This document shows, in pieces, positions 1 through 8,802 of a DNA stretch of 64,000 bases (the first letter of the stretch is position 1; each line of letters begins with the position of its first letter). Under the pieces are notes generated by a model. The model was not told the DNA's origin, did not search any database, and saw nothing but the letters and a program-made list of their open reading frames with translations. This DNA comes from Pseudomonas sp. DG56-2. Lineage in GTDB: Bacteria; Pseudomonadota; Gammaproteobacteria; Pseudomonadales; Pseudomonadaceae. The stretch spans positions 1,194,501 through 1,258,500 of the forward strand of contig NZ_CP032311.1 of assembly GCF_004803755.1 (NCBI RefSeq), read 5' to 3'. Both the position numbers and the translations under genes were made by a program.

Positions 1-201
1 CACCAAGGCATAGACCATCATCGGCAGAATACAGGCGTACAACCCGTATTGCGGTGGCAAGCCGACGATCTGTGCATAGGCGATGGCGATCGGAATCTGG
101 ATGGCTGCCACCGACAATCCAGCTTGCAGGTCGGCATGGAACCATTCGCGGCGATAGTGCAAAAGATTGGACAGGCCTGGGAGCCAGCGTGAGAGCAGCA
201 T
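1..201 (-). CDS. SulP-family anion transporter, N-terminal fragment
   Basis: This is the first 67 codons of a membrane transporter that runs off the left edge of the window. The reading frame from the ATG at 201 gives a short basic N-terminus (LLHYRREWFHADLQAG) followed by a hydrophobic segment with IAYAQIVGLPPQYGLYACI. That resembles the A-Y-A-x-(L/I)-x-G-L-P-P-x-x-G-L-Y signature at the start of SulP sulfate and anion permeases (SLC26-like), which carry sulfate, bicarbonate or organic anions across the inner membrane. The substrate cannot be told from this fragment. The gene reads leftwards, away from the GT25 gene. Confidence 0.85.
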   Translation of the reverse strand, partial: MLLSRWLPGLSNLLHYRREWFHADLQAGLSVAAIQIPIAIAYAQIVGLPPQYGLYACILPMMVYALV

Positions 202-390
202 GAACAGTCCTTTAGAGTGTTTCGCAACAAGGCTGAAGAATACGCAAACGCTCTAATTAAAGCGCATTGCACGATCCAAAGCTGGTGCCAGATCAAAAGG
301 TTGTGCTGGTCTTGCGCTGGCGTTCGAGTCAACCCAGGTCGGCGGCCTACTCGAACCCAGGGCGCCTGTTGATAAGCGTGCGTGTCAGGA

Positions 391-1044
391 CTAGAAGTTC
401 AGGCGAAGCATCGTGCGCCAGAAGTTTTTAACCGGTGATCGCCGGTGTTTGTCCCAGTTGCGTTGCCACCAGTCATCTTCATTGCGTACGACCGCTTCGA
501 TATCACTGCCAACGTCCGATCCAGCGTGTTGGCGAAACAGCATCGGAAACGCGCAATGTTGTTTGATCTGCTTTTTGAACACCACATCCACAGGCGTGCC
601 GTCGTAAGGCGTGTTGGCCAGCACCTGACATCCCTCGCGGGAAAGAATGTAGGCATGCAGTGCTACAACCTTGCCTCGGGCAATGTAGGGGAACCAGGTC
701 AACCATGTTCTGCCCATGCTGTAGCCCAAGTGCAGCGCCTGGAAGTTTCGAGTGCGGATGAAGCGATTGATCCAACGAATCGGTGTTGCCTTCAATTCGT
801 AGGGCTTAACATCATCTTCAAAGATCAGTACTCGGTTTAATCCTTCGTCCAGCGCTTTCTTTGCCAGCGCTTGGTGAGATTCGTAACAACCTTTTACAGG
901 GTCTTGGTTTCTTTCGACGACATGGAATATTACCGGGTTATGAAGTAGGCAACCCAGGGTTTTCCTGAACAACTCACGTCTGTCGGTCCGTTCTTTAAGC
1001 GATATGCAGTACACAGCATCTACATCGAACTTGATCTTACTCAC
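391..1044 (-). CDS. Glycosyltransferase family 25 (LPS biosynthesis-type)
   Basis: This 217-residue cytoplasmic protein begins at a GTG with AAGGA about 9 nt upstream. Its N-terminus (VDAVYCISLKERTDRRE) is the typical GT25 opening, in which a hydrophobic strand is followed by a (S/N)LxxRxDR motif. A later VLIFEDDV carries the acidic EDD motif found in these enzymes. Family members transfer galactose or glucose to lipooligosaccharide or capsule, but the acceptor here is unknown. No other LPS genes adjoin it, so it looks like a solitary decoration gene. Confidence in the family is good; the sugar specificity is not inferable. Confidence 0.8.
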   Translation of the reverse strand: MSKIKFDVDAVYCISLKERTDRRELFRKTLGCLLHNPVIFHVVERNQDPVKGCYESHQALAKKALDEGLNRVLIFEDDVKPYELKATPIRWINRFIRTRNFQALHLGYSMGRTWLTWFPYIARGKVVALHAYILSREGCQVLANTPYDGTPVDVVFKKQIKQHCAFPMLFRQHAGSDVGSDIEAVVRNEDDWWQRNWDKHRRSPVKNFWRTMLRLNF

Positions 1045-1349
1045 CGCGCAATCCTTGAATCACCAACAACTCCTGAACATGCATGATTTCTATGTGCTGG
1101 CGAGTTCAACAGACAGGGGTCGAACGCCAGAAAATTAAAACGCCAAGGGTCTTTTTAGCCCATAGGGAGATACGGTCATTTCGGACTGACTTGCGCAGAC
1201 ACGGGCTCAGATCAAGTGTTTCTTTCAGAGCAGGGTCTGAAATGACGAGAGCAAGAGGGGAGAGACGCTAATGGTGTTTCCGTTGATTCTGTTACGGTTA
1301 ACGGCAAAGAATGCTGTTACAGAAAAGAAATTGAACACCTGGACAAAGC
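1045..1349. other. Intergenic stretch between GT25 gene and tRNA-Gly
   Basis: About 305 bases without a convincing gene. It must carry the promoter of the GT25 gene. Short open frames here lack a credible ribosome site or recognisable product. No repeat or clear terminator was seen. Confidence 0.5.
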
Positions 1350-1423
1350 TGGAGCGGGTGAAGGGAATCGAACCCTCGTTATCAGCTTGGGAAGCTGGAG
1401 TAATGCCATTATACGACACCCGC
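1350..1423 (-). tRNA. tRNA-Gly (anticodon CCC)
   Basis: The minus strand folds as a tRNA. The 7-bp acceptor stem is GCGGGTG/CACCCGC, with discriminator T and an encoded CCA tail at 1352-1350. The T arm is GAGGG-TTCGATT-CCCTT. The anticodon loop TTCCCAA is closed by CAGC/GCTG, placing CCC at positions 34-36, which reads GGG glycine codons. Pair 27-43 is a C/A mismatch and the D stem is short, as judged by hand folding. It is transcribed in the same direction as the flanking phaG and GT25 genes. No integrase or direct repeat lies beside it, so there is no sign of use as an attachment site here. Confidence 0.95.
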
Positions 1424-1574
1424 TTTCAGGGCTGACTTTTTACCAGAATCACGATGAAGTTTGAAGTGTTGCCCTGCAAAAAAACTGGACGGTGGCCGGT
1501 AGCACGAGATCCTGCATCTTCTTTTTGGCCGTTGCCACTGATGCAAGAGGCTGTGCTACCGCCAACGCTGTTGT

Positions 1575-2459
1575 TCAGATCGCCAGGGCATGGTGATCCT
1601 GAGCGTGCTGATAACGCACACGCGATTCTCGTACTGCCGGCTTGAGAAAGCCCAGTAATGCATCGCGGGTATCGTTGCAGGCTGCCTTGTGCTCCATGTC
1701 GAGGAAATGTCCTGTCGCTCGGATCTCGCTGAAGTGGCTGTTGCGCACATGCTGGCTGAACTGCCGTGCATCGTCGATGGTGGTGTACTCGTCCCACTCA
1801 CCATTCACGAACAGCACCGGAATGTCGATTACACGTGCGCAGCGTAGGGCATTGTCCAAGTCGTTTTCGAGCACCTGGTTGATGTGAAAATGCATCTGCG
1901 CATATTCGTGGTTGTCCAGGCTGCTCACGTGCCGGTAGTTGAAGCGCTTGAACAGCGAGGGCAGGTATTTGCCGATGGTGTCGTTGACCAGATTGCCTAC
2001 CTGGTAACGGTCGCAGGCGCTGAGGTAATGGCAACCCCGCTCGAGGTAGTCGCGCATTGGCTCGTTGATGACCGGTGAGAACGAACTGACGACGGCCTTC
2101 TCGATGCGCCGCGGTTTGTGTGCCAGAGCTAGCAGTGTGCAGGCACCGCCCCAGGAAAACGACATCACGTGATCGGCAGCGAAGTGATCGATCAATTCCA
2201 GCAGTATCTGTCCTTCGGTTTCCTTGGTCAGCAGCCGCTCGTGACGGTTGTGGATCTTGGATTTCCCGGCATAGGGCTGGTCATAGAGAACCACGTTGAA
2301 TTGCGGGTGCAGACTACGAACCGTCTGGGCAAACGAGGCCGTCGTGGCCAACGAGCCATTGATCAGGATGATCGTCTTTTCAGCGGCATCTGCGCGATAG
2401 AACTCCGTGTAAACCCGATACTGACCTTGTATATCAAGCACAGCAATTTCTGGCCTCAT
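1575..2459 (-). CDS. phaG: 3-hydroxyacyl-ACP thioesterase/transacylase PhaG
   Basis: A 294-residue alpha/beta hydrolase-fold protein, close in length and sequence to P. putida PhaG as I recall it (295 aa, opening MRPEIAVLDIQGQYRVYTEF). The nucleophile elbow is SFSWGG (Ser in S-x-S-x-G-G context). A later NGEWDEYTT supplies the acid region and TGHFLDME the catalytic histidine. PhaG draws (R)-3-hydroxyacyl chains from fatty-acid synthesis toward medium-chain polyhydroxyalkanoate made from sugars. It is related to RhlA of rhamnolipid synthesis. The ATG at 2459 has an AGGAG ribosome site about 10 nt upstream. As in P. putida, the gene stands alone, away from the phaC cluster. Confidence 0.95.
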   Translation of the reverse strand: MRPEIAVLDIQGQYRVYTEFYRADAAEKTIILINGSLATTASFAQTVRSLHPQFNVVLYDQPYAGKSKIHNRHERLLTKETEGQILLELIDHFAADHVMSFSWGGACTLLALAHKPRRIEKAVVSSFSPVINEPMRDYLERGCHYLSACDRYQVGNLVNDTIGKYLPSLFKRFNYRHVSSLDNHEYAQMHFHINQVLENDLDNALRCARVIDIPVLFVNGEWDEYTTIDDARQFSQHVRNSHFSEIRATGHFLDMEHKAACNDTRDALLGFLKPAVRESRVRYQHAQDHHALAI

Positions 2460-2777
2460 CTCGTCGACTCCTGGCGCAAAAAGGGTGTTCGCACATGCAA
2501 GAATGCGCGTTCTTTATGACAGGTAGGCATGCGCCTTGAAGAGAAACCGAGGGCCCTTGTCGATCCGATACGCTGGTCGACGGGTATTGTTTTAGGTGGG
2601 CAATCTGCCGGACTCCAGTGCTTCGAGGCATTGGTCGCCAGCAAAAGGGCGTCTTGGACTGCGACTGTGACTGATTGGTCACATGCAGACCGACGATTGG
2701 ATTCAAGCAGGCACAGGGGTAACCCGCAAGTGCCTTTGGGGCAATTGATGAAATCTTTCCGCTAAGCGGTCGTTGCT
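2460..2777. other. Intergenic region upstream of phaG
   Basis: About 318 bases between rsuA and phaG. It must hold the phaG promoter. Small open frames on both strands look like chance. I see no good -35/-10 pair, no strong hairpin and no repeat. Confidence 0.5.
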
Positions 2778-3470
2778 TCAGATTGCGAGGATTTCTTCGG
2801 GATAGAGCGCCCGGTATTCGCCTGGGCGTAATCCGCGGTCCAGACTCAGCGGGCCCATGGACTCCCGATGCAGGCGCAGTACCTTGTTGTCGAAGTAACC
2901 GAACATGCGCTTGACCTGGTGGTAGCGGCCTTCGACGATGCTCAATCGCGCACTGCGCGGGCCGAGCAGGGTCAGTTCCGCGGGCAGGGTGGTGAGGCCC
3001 TCAAAGGCGAAGTAAAAGCCTTGGTTGAATTTTTCGATGTAGTGCTGTTCGATGACTTGTTCTGTCTCGACATAGTAGATTTTCGGTAGCTTGGTTTGCG
3101 GCTGGGTCAGGCGCCGTGACCATTGACCATCATTGGTCAACAACATCAGGCCGGTGGTGTTGAAGTCCAGGCGCCCGGCGATGTGCAACGTGTGCTTGTC
3201 TGATTCATTGAGCAAGTCCAGCACGGTTCGGTGCTCAGGGTCCTGGGTTGCGCTGACGCAGCCCTGGGGTTTATGCAACATCAGGTAGCGTGCAGGCTGT
3301 GCATCCTGGAGCAACTGCTCATCGACCTCTATGCGGCTGAATTCGCGCACTTCCAGATGTGGGTCAGTTACACAGCAACCGTCTACGCGCACCCGTCGCT
3401 GCGCCAGCAGCACGCGGACTTGCTGGCGATTGAAGCAGGGCAGGTTGCTGAGAAATCGATCAAGACGCAT
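2778..3470 (-). CDS. rsuA: 16S rRNA pseudouridine-516 synthase RsuA
   Basis: A 230-residue protein with an N-terminal S4 RNA-binding domain (MRLDRFLSNLPCFNRQQVRVLLAQRRVRVDG, positions 1-31, given here only as landmark) and a RsuA-type catalytic domain. The catalytic aspartate sits in the conserved A-G-R-L-D-F-N-T-T-G-L motif. The C-terminal EGRYHQVKRMFG is also diagnostic. The enzyme converts U516 of 16S rRNA to pseudouridine during 30S assembly. I chose the ATG at 3470 over the in-frame GTG at 3479 because family members start MRLDRF. It lies 28 nt after the Cys-rich gene and may be its co-transcribed partner. Confidence 0.93.
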   Translation of the reverse strand: MRLDRFLSNLPCFNRQQVRVLLAQRRVRVDGCCVTDPHLEVREFSRIEVDEQLLQDAQPARYLMLHKPQGCVSATQDPEHRTVLDLLNESDKHTLHIAGRLDFNTTGLMLLTNDGQWSRRLTQPQTKLPKIYYVETEQVIEQHYIEKFNQGFYFAFEGLTTLPAELTLLGPRSARLSIVEGRYHQVKRMFGYFDNKVLRLHRESMGPLSLDRGLRPGEYRALYPEEILAI

Positions 3471-3498
3471 ACAAGGCACAGGTGCTGGGCGTTGCAGT

Positions 3499-3720
3499 TT
3501 AACTGGCGAGCGATGCCTTGGCTGCTTCCAGTTGATCCAGTACCTGTGCGCAAGCGGGACACAAGCAGGCTGTGTTGCGTTGGTCAGCAGGCAACGCTTC
3601 GATTATTTCCGGGGCAATGCTTACGCTGTAGCACCAGCAGGTTTCGGTTGCCGTACGGGGATCGGCGAGGCTGCAGCGGTTGCTGGCCCCGCAGGCAGGG
3701 CAGCATTTAGGGTCATTCAT
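3499..3720 (-). CDS. Small cysteine-rich CWC-type protein
   Basis: A 73-residue soluble protein beginning MNDPKCCPACGASNRC. It has paired cysteines at CCPAC and later CWC and CLCPAC, a zinc-ribbon-like layout. The central TCWCYSVSI gives the family name (cysteine-rich CWC). The function is unknown in this family. Its ATG (3720-3718) overlaps the stop codon of the upstream diguanylate cyclase by 8 nt (ATGAATGA), so the two are probably translationally coupled. rsuA follows 28 nt later. Confidence 0.8.
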   Translation of the reverse strand: MNDPKCCPACGASNRCSLADPRTATETCWCYSVSIAPEIIEALPADQRNTACLCPACAQVLDQLEAAKASLAS

Positions 3721-5203
3721 AGTCGGACCTGAATATTTCCACGCAGACGCGGTTGCGTCCACTTTGCTTGGCGCGGTACAGCGCATGATCGGCGCGAGCG
3801 ATCACACTGTGCAAGGTGTCCTCAGGCTGCAAGTTGCTCAAGCCAATACTGGTCGTCAAACGGATCACTTTGTCGGCGAACCTGAACTCCCGTTGTTCGC
3901 AGTGCAGGCGAATCTTTTCGGCGACCTCTTGGGCATGGGTGGCGTCGGTATCCTTGAGCAACACGATGAATTCTTCGCCACCCCAGCGACAAATAATATC
4001 GACCTGGCGCAAGCAGTTTTCCAGTACCTGGGCAAACTGGCGCAATACTTCATCGCCAGCGAGGTGGCCATGGGTGTCGTTGAGGATTTTGAAGTGGTCA
4101 AGATCGATCAACAATGCCACCAATGCCTTGCTGTCACGATGCGTTTCACTGAGTGCCTGCGCGGCTAGAAGATCGAAGCCGCGGCGGTTGGGCAGGCCGG
4201 TGAGGCTGTCGCGAGTGGCCAGGGTTTCGATATTGTCCTGATGACGCTTGACCATGGCATTGAGCAAGGACAATACCACCAAGCCAATAATGGCGCAGAT
4301 CGCGAGGTTCAGGTACAGCGTCTGGCGTATGTTATCCAGAGCACCGTCTTCGCGTTTGTCTACGAACAGGTACCAATTCAACTCCGGTACCAGGCGCACA
4401 TTGAGGAAATGGCTATTGCCGTTGCGACTGGTGTACTCATGGCTACCGCCCACGGGTGTAGGCATCTGCTTGAGCAGTTCATGCAAGCCGTCCAGTTCAT
4501 TGAGCGACTGACCCGTTCGGGCGCCATGGGCACCGCCTTTGGAACCGGTCAACACCACCAGGCCTTGCGGGTCGACGAAATATACCTGGCGTTGATAACG
4601 CTGCTGGTAGTCGTCGATAAGCCGCACCACAGCTTCGACCGTGAGGCCGACGCCGACTGCCCCAATGAAGTTACCGTTGTAGTCCAGTACTCGATAATTG
4701 ATGAAGACAGTAAGTTTGTCCTGATTGGCCATGTCCAGGTCAACGTTGATTTCGTAGGGTGTGGGCATTTCCTTCACCCGGTAGTACCAGACGTCGCGGG
4801 GCTCCTGCGGATCGATCTTTTTCAGGACGCCTTTTTGCGCCTGATAGTAGTTGTCGGTAGCGCTGGAGACGAAGAATGCGGTGTAGGCGTGATACTGGGT
4901 CATGACTTCGTTGAGATAGCGGGAGATTTGCGCTTGGTCTTGCTCACCGGCCAACGTCCAGTCTCGCAGGAAGGTGTCGTGAGCCATCATCGAGGAAATC
5001 AGGATCGGTCTTACCAGATCCTTCTGGATTTCCGAATAGACAGTATCTGAAGTCAGCGGCAATTCAGTGTTGACGATGCTGTCGCGAATCGCGCTGCGTG
5101 AAGCGAAATAGCTCAGCAGCGACGTGGCTAAAAAACCGCTGCCGAGCAGTAACAGCAAGGTCAGAATTAGCGAGCGCTGCGAAAACAAGGCGGAGCGAGG
5201 CAA
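3713..5203 (-). CDS. Membrane diguanylate cyclase with extracytoplasmic Cache sensor
   Basis: A 496-residue inner-membrane protein. TM1 spans about residues 11-33 and is followed by a periplasmic region (about 35-295) with a dCache-like pattern, including VWYYRVKEMPTPYEIN. TM2 is about 298-316, and a GGDEF domain follows. The active-site motif is GGEEF at 408-412. The RxxD inhibitory site (R399, D402) just before it is intact, so the enzyme should make c-di-GMP and be product-inhibited. The periplasmic domain probably binds a small organic ligand, but which one is not visible. No EAL domain is present. It overlaps the Cys-rich gene by 8 nt. Confidence 0.92.
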   Translation of the reverse strand: MPRSALFSQRSLILTLLLLLGSGFLATSLLSYFASRSAIRDSIVNTELPLTSDTVYSEIQKDLVRPILISSMMAHDTFLRDWTLAGEQDQAQISRYLNEVMTQYHAYTAFFVSSATDNYYQAQKGVLKKIDPQEPRDVWYYRVKEMPTPYEINVDLDMANQDKLTVFINYRVLDYNGNFIGAVGVGLTVEAVVRLIDDYQQRYQRQVYFVDPQGLVVLTGSKGGAHGARTGQSLNELDGLHELLKQMPTPVGGSHEYTSRNGNSHFLNVRLVPELNWYLFVDKREDGALDNIRQTLYLNLAICAIIGLVVLSLLNAMVKRHQDNIETLATRDSLTGLPNRRGFDLLAAQALSETHRDSKALVALLIDLDHFKILNDTHGHLAGDEVLRQFAQVLENCLRQVDIICRWGGEEFIVLLKDTDATHAQEVAEKIRLHCEQREFRFADKVIRLTTSIGLSNLQPEDTLHSVIARADHALYRAKQSGRNRVCVEIFRSDYE

Positions 5204-5418
5204 TTTACAATCCCTTGATGTAGGCCAATGCCGTTCATTCTAGTGGCACCGCTGGAAAATAACTGGACAATTATCAAGGGTATTGGCGTTGTTTCAAATT
5301 ATTTCTACGGGAGCACCGGCGCTTCTTTTGATGGTCTTAATTCGTGTCGATGAACGCTTGCCGATCGACGCCGACCAGCGCCGCTGGAATGGGCAGTTTC
5401 GCGGTCCGGGAGGCCGCT

Positions 5419-5793
5419 ATGTATCGCCGACTTTTGCTTATTGCCGTGCTGAGTTCGCTGACCGCCGCTTGTGTCCCTTATGGAGGTAATGGCTACTACC
5501 ATCGCACTGACGTCTATACCGCCGACCGATATGGCTATCCTGGCTATTACCGGCCTTCCTACCCGTCCAACCGTGGCTACTATGTGGTGCCGCAGCAGCG
5601 TTACTACTCGCCGCCCCCTCGGCATTACCGGCCACCGTCCCATTATTATCGCTCGCCGCCGCAGTATTACCGCCCGGCACCGGATCACTACTACAAGCCT
5701 TATCCAGGTCGTGGGCATGATCGTTATCGCCAGGGGGCTTCACGGCATGAGCGTGACCGTGATGGTCGAGCCCATGGCAACTGGCACCGCTAG
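5419..5793 (+). CDS. Small Tyr/Pro-rich lipoprotein
   Basis: A 124-residue secreted lipoprotein. The signal peptide (MYRRLLLIAVLSSL) ends in the lipobox LTAAC, so Cys18 should be lipidated. The mature chain is very rich in Tyr, Pro, Arg and His, with repeated short units such as YYSPPPRHYRPP and HYYRSPPQYYRP, and a charged C-terminal tail. It is likely disordered and envelope-located. I do not recognise a function. An earlier ATG at 5344 would add 25 residues lacking signal character, so the start at 5419 is preferred. It converges on the enoyl-CoA hydratase gene with 5 nt between the stops. Confidence 0.75.
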   Translation: MYRRLLLIAVLSSLTAACVPYGGNGYYHRTDVYTADRYGYPGYYRPSYPSNRGYYVVPQQRYYSPPPRHYRPPSHYYRSPPQYYRPAPDHYYKPYPGRGHDRYRQGASRHERDRDGRAHGNWHR

Positions 5794-5798
5794 GTTGT

Positions 5799-6905
5799 TC
5801 AGACAAGGTCCGCCAAAGGGTGGCGGCCTTCCCAAACTTTAGAGAAGTGCGCATTGACGACCGCCGCTGGCACCTTGGCAATGTCCGCCCAGTGCCAGCG
5901 TGGCTGCTGATCCTTGTCGACCAGCCGGGCGCGCACGCCTTCGGCGAACTCAGGGTGGCGACAACAATTGAGACTCATGCTGTATTCCATCTGGAATACC
6001 TGCGCCAGTGACAGATAGCGTGCTCGCTGAATCTGCTGCCAGACCAGGTGGGCGGTCAGCGGGCACCCTTCGAGCATGGTTTGTGCAGCTTTTGCCAGAA
6101 GCGGGTCGTCATGGCCCCGCAGCGTGGCAATGGCCCGCCAGGCACAGACCGGGTCAGCGACGTCGAGCAGTGCGTCGATCTGCTGGCGTCGAGGCAGCCA
6201 CTGGGCTTGTGGCATCTCAGCCTGGGCTCTGTGCTCCTGGGCCTTGAGCAGGCTGTTCAATTGCAGAGCAGTCTGTTCTTGCCAGTTCAATTGGAGCAGG
6301 TCATCGATCAGTTCCTTCTGCTGATTGTCCCCCAGCAATCGATCTGCCAGGCCCAGGTCCAAGGCGTCGCGGGCATTGAGGCCAACCCCGGTCATGCCGA
6401 GGAACAGGCCGAGTTTTCCGGGTAGGCGGGCAAGAAACCAGCTGGCACCTACATCCGGGTACAAGCCGATACTGATTTCGGGCATGGCCAAGCGGCTGCT
6501 CGGTGTCACGATGCGCACGTTGGCGCCTTGCAGCAGGCCCATGCCGCCACCCAGCACGTGGCCATGCCCCCAGCACAGCACGGGTTTGGGATACGTGTGC
6601 AGGCGATAGTCCAAGCGATATTCTGCTTCGAAGAAGTTCGCTGCCAGGGTCGGAACAGTCCCCGGCTGGTCGCGACAGGCCTGCATCAAGCTGCGAACAT
6701 CACCACCGGCGCAAAACGCCTTGGTGCCTGCGCCGCGCAACAACACACAGACAATTTCCGGGTTGTCCGCCCATTGCGCCAGTTGCTGATCGAGCACTTC
6801 GATCATCGGCAATGACAAGGCATTGAGCGCCTTCTCTGCATCCAGAGTGGCGATGCCGATTCGTGCGCCATCGACGCCGGTGAGTTCTTCGCACTGAACT
6901 GCCAT
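5799..6905 (-). CDS. Enoyl-CoA hydratase/isomerase family protein (HIBCH-like)
   Basis: A 368-residue crotonase-fold protein. Landmarks are the CoA-binding [12 protein letters not shown] motif, the oxyanion-hole [12 protein letters not shown] segment and [18 protein letters not shown]. The length and the P-E-x-x-I-G-x-x-P-D-V-G motif fit the 3-hydroxyisobutyryl-CoA hydrolase subgroup better than short enoyl-CoA hydratases. It may act in valine or fatty-acid degradation, but the substrate is not proven. The ATG at 6905 is chosen because the upstream extension is unlike the family. It is divergent from ung, sharing a 127-nt promoter region. Confidence 0.82.
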   Translation of the reverse strand: MAVQCEELTGVDGARIGIATLDAEKALNALSLPMIEVLDQQLAQWADNPEIVCVLLRGAGTKAFCAGGDVRSLMQACRDQPGTVPTLAANFFEAEYRLDYRLHTYPKPVLCWGHGHVLGGGMGLLQGANVRIVTPSSRLAMPEISIGLYPDVGASWFLARLPGKLGLFLGMTGVGLNARDALDLGLADRLLGDNQQKELIDDLLQLNWQEQTALQLNSLLKAQEHRAQAEMPQAQWLPRRQQIDALLDVADPVCAWRAIATLRGHDDPLLAKAAQTMLEGCPLTAHLVWQQIQRARYLSLAQVFQMEYSMSLNCCRHPEFAEGVRARLVDKDQQPRWHWADIAKVPAAVVNAHFSKVWEGRHPLADLV

Positions 6906-7032
6906 GGGCGACCTCATTGGTTTTATCCGGACAAGTATGGTCGGTGTCGGCGAAACTGCTGGTCGCCGGTCGGATCGATTGACAAGCGCGGGCAGCTTTC
7001 CTAGTGTCGCGCCATTGTTTACGGATGGCCCC

Positions 7033-7725
7033 ATGACTGACGACGATCGCATCAAACTTGAACCCAGCTGGAAAGAAGCGCTGCGTGCCGAATTCGAGCA
7101 ACCCTATATGCACCAACTGCGTGAGTTTTTGCGCGCGGAGCATGCGGCAGGCAAGGAAATCTATCCGCCGGGTCCGTTGATTTTCAATGCACTGAATTCA
7201 ACCCCACTGGACCAAGTGAAGGTGGTAATCCTCGGCCAGGATCCCTATCACGGTCCGGGACAGGCGCATGGCCTGTGTTTTTCGGTGCAGCCGGGTACTG
7301 CCACGCCGCCCTCGCTGGTCAATATCTATAAAGAGTTGCACCGCGACCTCAACATCGAGATCCCCAAGCACGGGTGCCTGCAGCATTGGGCGAATCAGGG
7401 CGTATTGCTGCTCAACACCACCATGACCGTGGAGCGCGCCAATGCTGCCTCCCACGCCAAAAAAGGCTGGGAGTTTTTCACTGATCGCATCATTGAGCTG
7501 GTCAGCGAGCACCAGCCCAATACCGTGTTCCTACTCTGGGGCGCGCATGCGCAGAGCAAACAGAAATTGATCGATGGCACCAAGCACCTGGTGCTCAAGT
7601 CAGTGCACCCGTCGCCGTTGTCTGCTTACCGCGGGTTCCTTGGTTGCGGGCATTTCAGCCGTACCAACAAGTTCCTCGAACAACATGGCCTGACGCCAGT
7701 GCAATGGGCGTTGCCGCCGTTGTAA
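7033..7725 (+). CDS. ung: Uracil-DNA glycosylase
   Basis: A 230-residue family-1 UDG. The catalytic water-activating motif GQDPYH contains Asp70. The minor-groove loop [11 protein letters not shown] carries His192. Both are intact. The enzyme removes uracil from DNA and starts base-excision repair. The ATG at 7033 is preferred over one at 6904, whose extra residues do not match the family and would overlap the divergent gene. A hairpin terminator follows directly. Confidence 0.97.
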   Translation: MTDDDRIKLEPSWKEALRAEFEQPYMHQLREFLRAEHAAGKEIYPPGPLIFNALNSTPLDQVKVVILGQDPYHGPGQAHGLCFSVQPGTATPPSLVNIYKELHRDLNIEIPKHGCLQHWANQGVLLLNTTMTVERANAASHAKKGWEFFTDRIIELVSEHQPNTVFLLWGAHAQSKQKLIDGTKHLVLKSVHPSPLSAYRGFLGCGHFSRTNKFLEQHGLTPVQWALPPL

Positions 7726-7731
7726 GTATAA

Positions 7732-7755
7732 AAGGAAGCCTTAGCTTCCTTTTTT
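7732..7755. terminator. Bidirectional intrinsic terminator between ung and the AbrB-type gene
   Basis: An AAGGAAGC / GCTTCCTT perfect 8-bp stem with a CTTA loop is followed by a T run, and A residues precede it on the other side. It can end transcription from both sides. The TAA stop of the AbrB-type gene (7743-7741) lies in its loop and arm. Confidence 0.85.
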
Positions 7756-8802
7756 ACTGTCTGGCCCGGCTGTGGAGTGCTCGCCGATCCAATGGCGAAA
7801 CAGCGGCTCGGCCAGAAACAGCACAAACAGTAAGCGCATCACCTGTAGCGCGGTCACCAGAGGGACAGAAAGCTGCAGCGTTTCGGCGGTCAGGCTCATT
7901 TCCGCAATGCCACCGGGCATCATCCCCAGGGTCAACGAGCGCAGGTCCAACTGGGTCAATTGGCTCAACACCCAGGCTGCAACAGCGGCGATCAGCATGC
8001 TCAGGGCGGTAGCAATCAGCGTGCGTCCAAGGAATGAGGGCGCACGGCGAAAGAAGGCTCGGTTGAAATGACAACCCAGTCCACTGCCGATCAGCCATTG
8101 ACCAATCTGACTGGCACCGTCGGGGAGCGCGATCTGCAGGTTGGCGCCGACGCTGGCAATGGCAGCCACCAGCAGTGGTCCGAACAACCAGGGGTTGGGC
8201 TGTTTCAAGCGCTGCCATAGCCATGCTGCAACAATCCCCAAAGGGCAGATCAGTGCCAGCCAGCCCCAACTGACACTACCGGCATGGGTTAGCACCACAC
8301 CGTCACCAAGCAGGTACTTGAACAGCGCCGGTACACACAACACCACGGCCAGCACACGCAAGCTTTGTGCCGCCGCCACCTGGCTGAGTACCGCGCCATT
8401 GCGCGCACCGAGGTTGACCATTTCTCCCGAGCCGCCCGGCATGCTGGAAAAGAACGCCGTGGCGCGGTCTTCGCCGGTGCGGCGCAACAGCCAGATGCCG
8501 ACCACGCTGGACACACTGGTGATCAATGCACCGCAAAAGATCAGGCCGAAATTGCTCGCCACCTGTTCGATTACAGCCGGGGTAAAATGCAGGCCGATAC
8601 CGATGCCGATAATCCATTGGCCGCATTTGCGCCCGCCGGGTATTTCGCTCAACTGCCAGGGGGTCAGGCAGCGCACCAGGATGATCGCCAACAGCGAACC
8701 GACCATCCATGGCAGCGGCCAGCCAACCTGGCTGGCGATGTAGCCGCCAACCAGGCCAACCAGTCCAGTCGCCCAATACAATTTCAACGGCCCATTAGAC
8801 AT
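7741..8802 (-). CDS. AbrB-type inner-membrane protein of the tct operon
   Basis: A 353-residue integral membrane protein made of two related halves. Each half has a glycine-rich motif: SSMPGGSGEMV in the first and GMMPGGIAEMS in the second. This is the PF05145 layout, named after the E. coli gene abrB and often misannotated as ammonia monooxygenase or a transcription regulator. About ten hydrophobic segments are visible. The ATG (8802) overlaps the tctA stop by 8 nt, so it is translated with tctA. Position suggests a role in transport or export of the same carboxylates. This is inference. Confidence 0.85.
   Translation of the reverse strand: MSNGPLKLYWATGLVGLVGGYIASQVGWPLPWMVGSLLAIILVRCLTPWQLSEIPGGRKCGQWIIGIGIGLHFTPAVIEQVASNFGLIFCGALITSVSSVVGIWLLRRTGEDRATAFFSSMPGGSGEMVNLGARNGAVLSQVAAAQSLRVLAVVLCVPALFKYLLGDGVVLTHAGSVSWGWLALICPLGIVAAWLWQRLKQPNPWLFGPLLVAAIASVGANLQIALPDGASQIGQWLIGSGLGCHFNRAFFRRAPSFLGRTLIATALSMLIAAVAAWVLSQLTQLDLRSLTLGMMPGGIAEMSLTAETLQLSVPLVTALQVMRLLFVLFLAEPLFRHWIGEHSTAGPDSKKGS

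Noticed and set aside
1350..1423. tRNA-Gly as a genomic-island attachment site
   Set aside because: No integrase, no 3'-end direct repeat and ordinary core genes on both sides.
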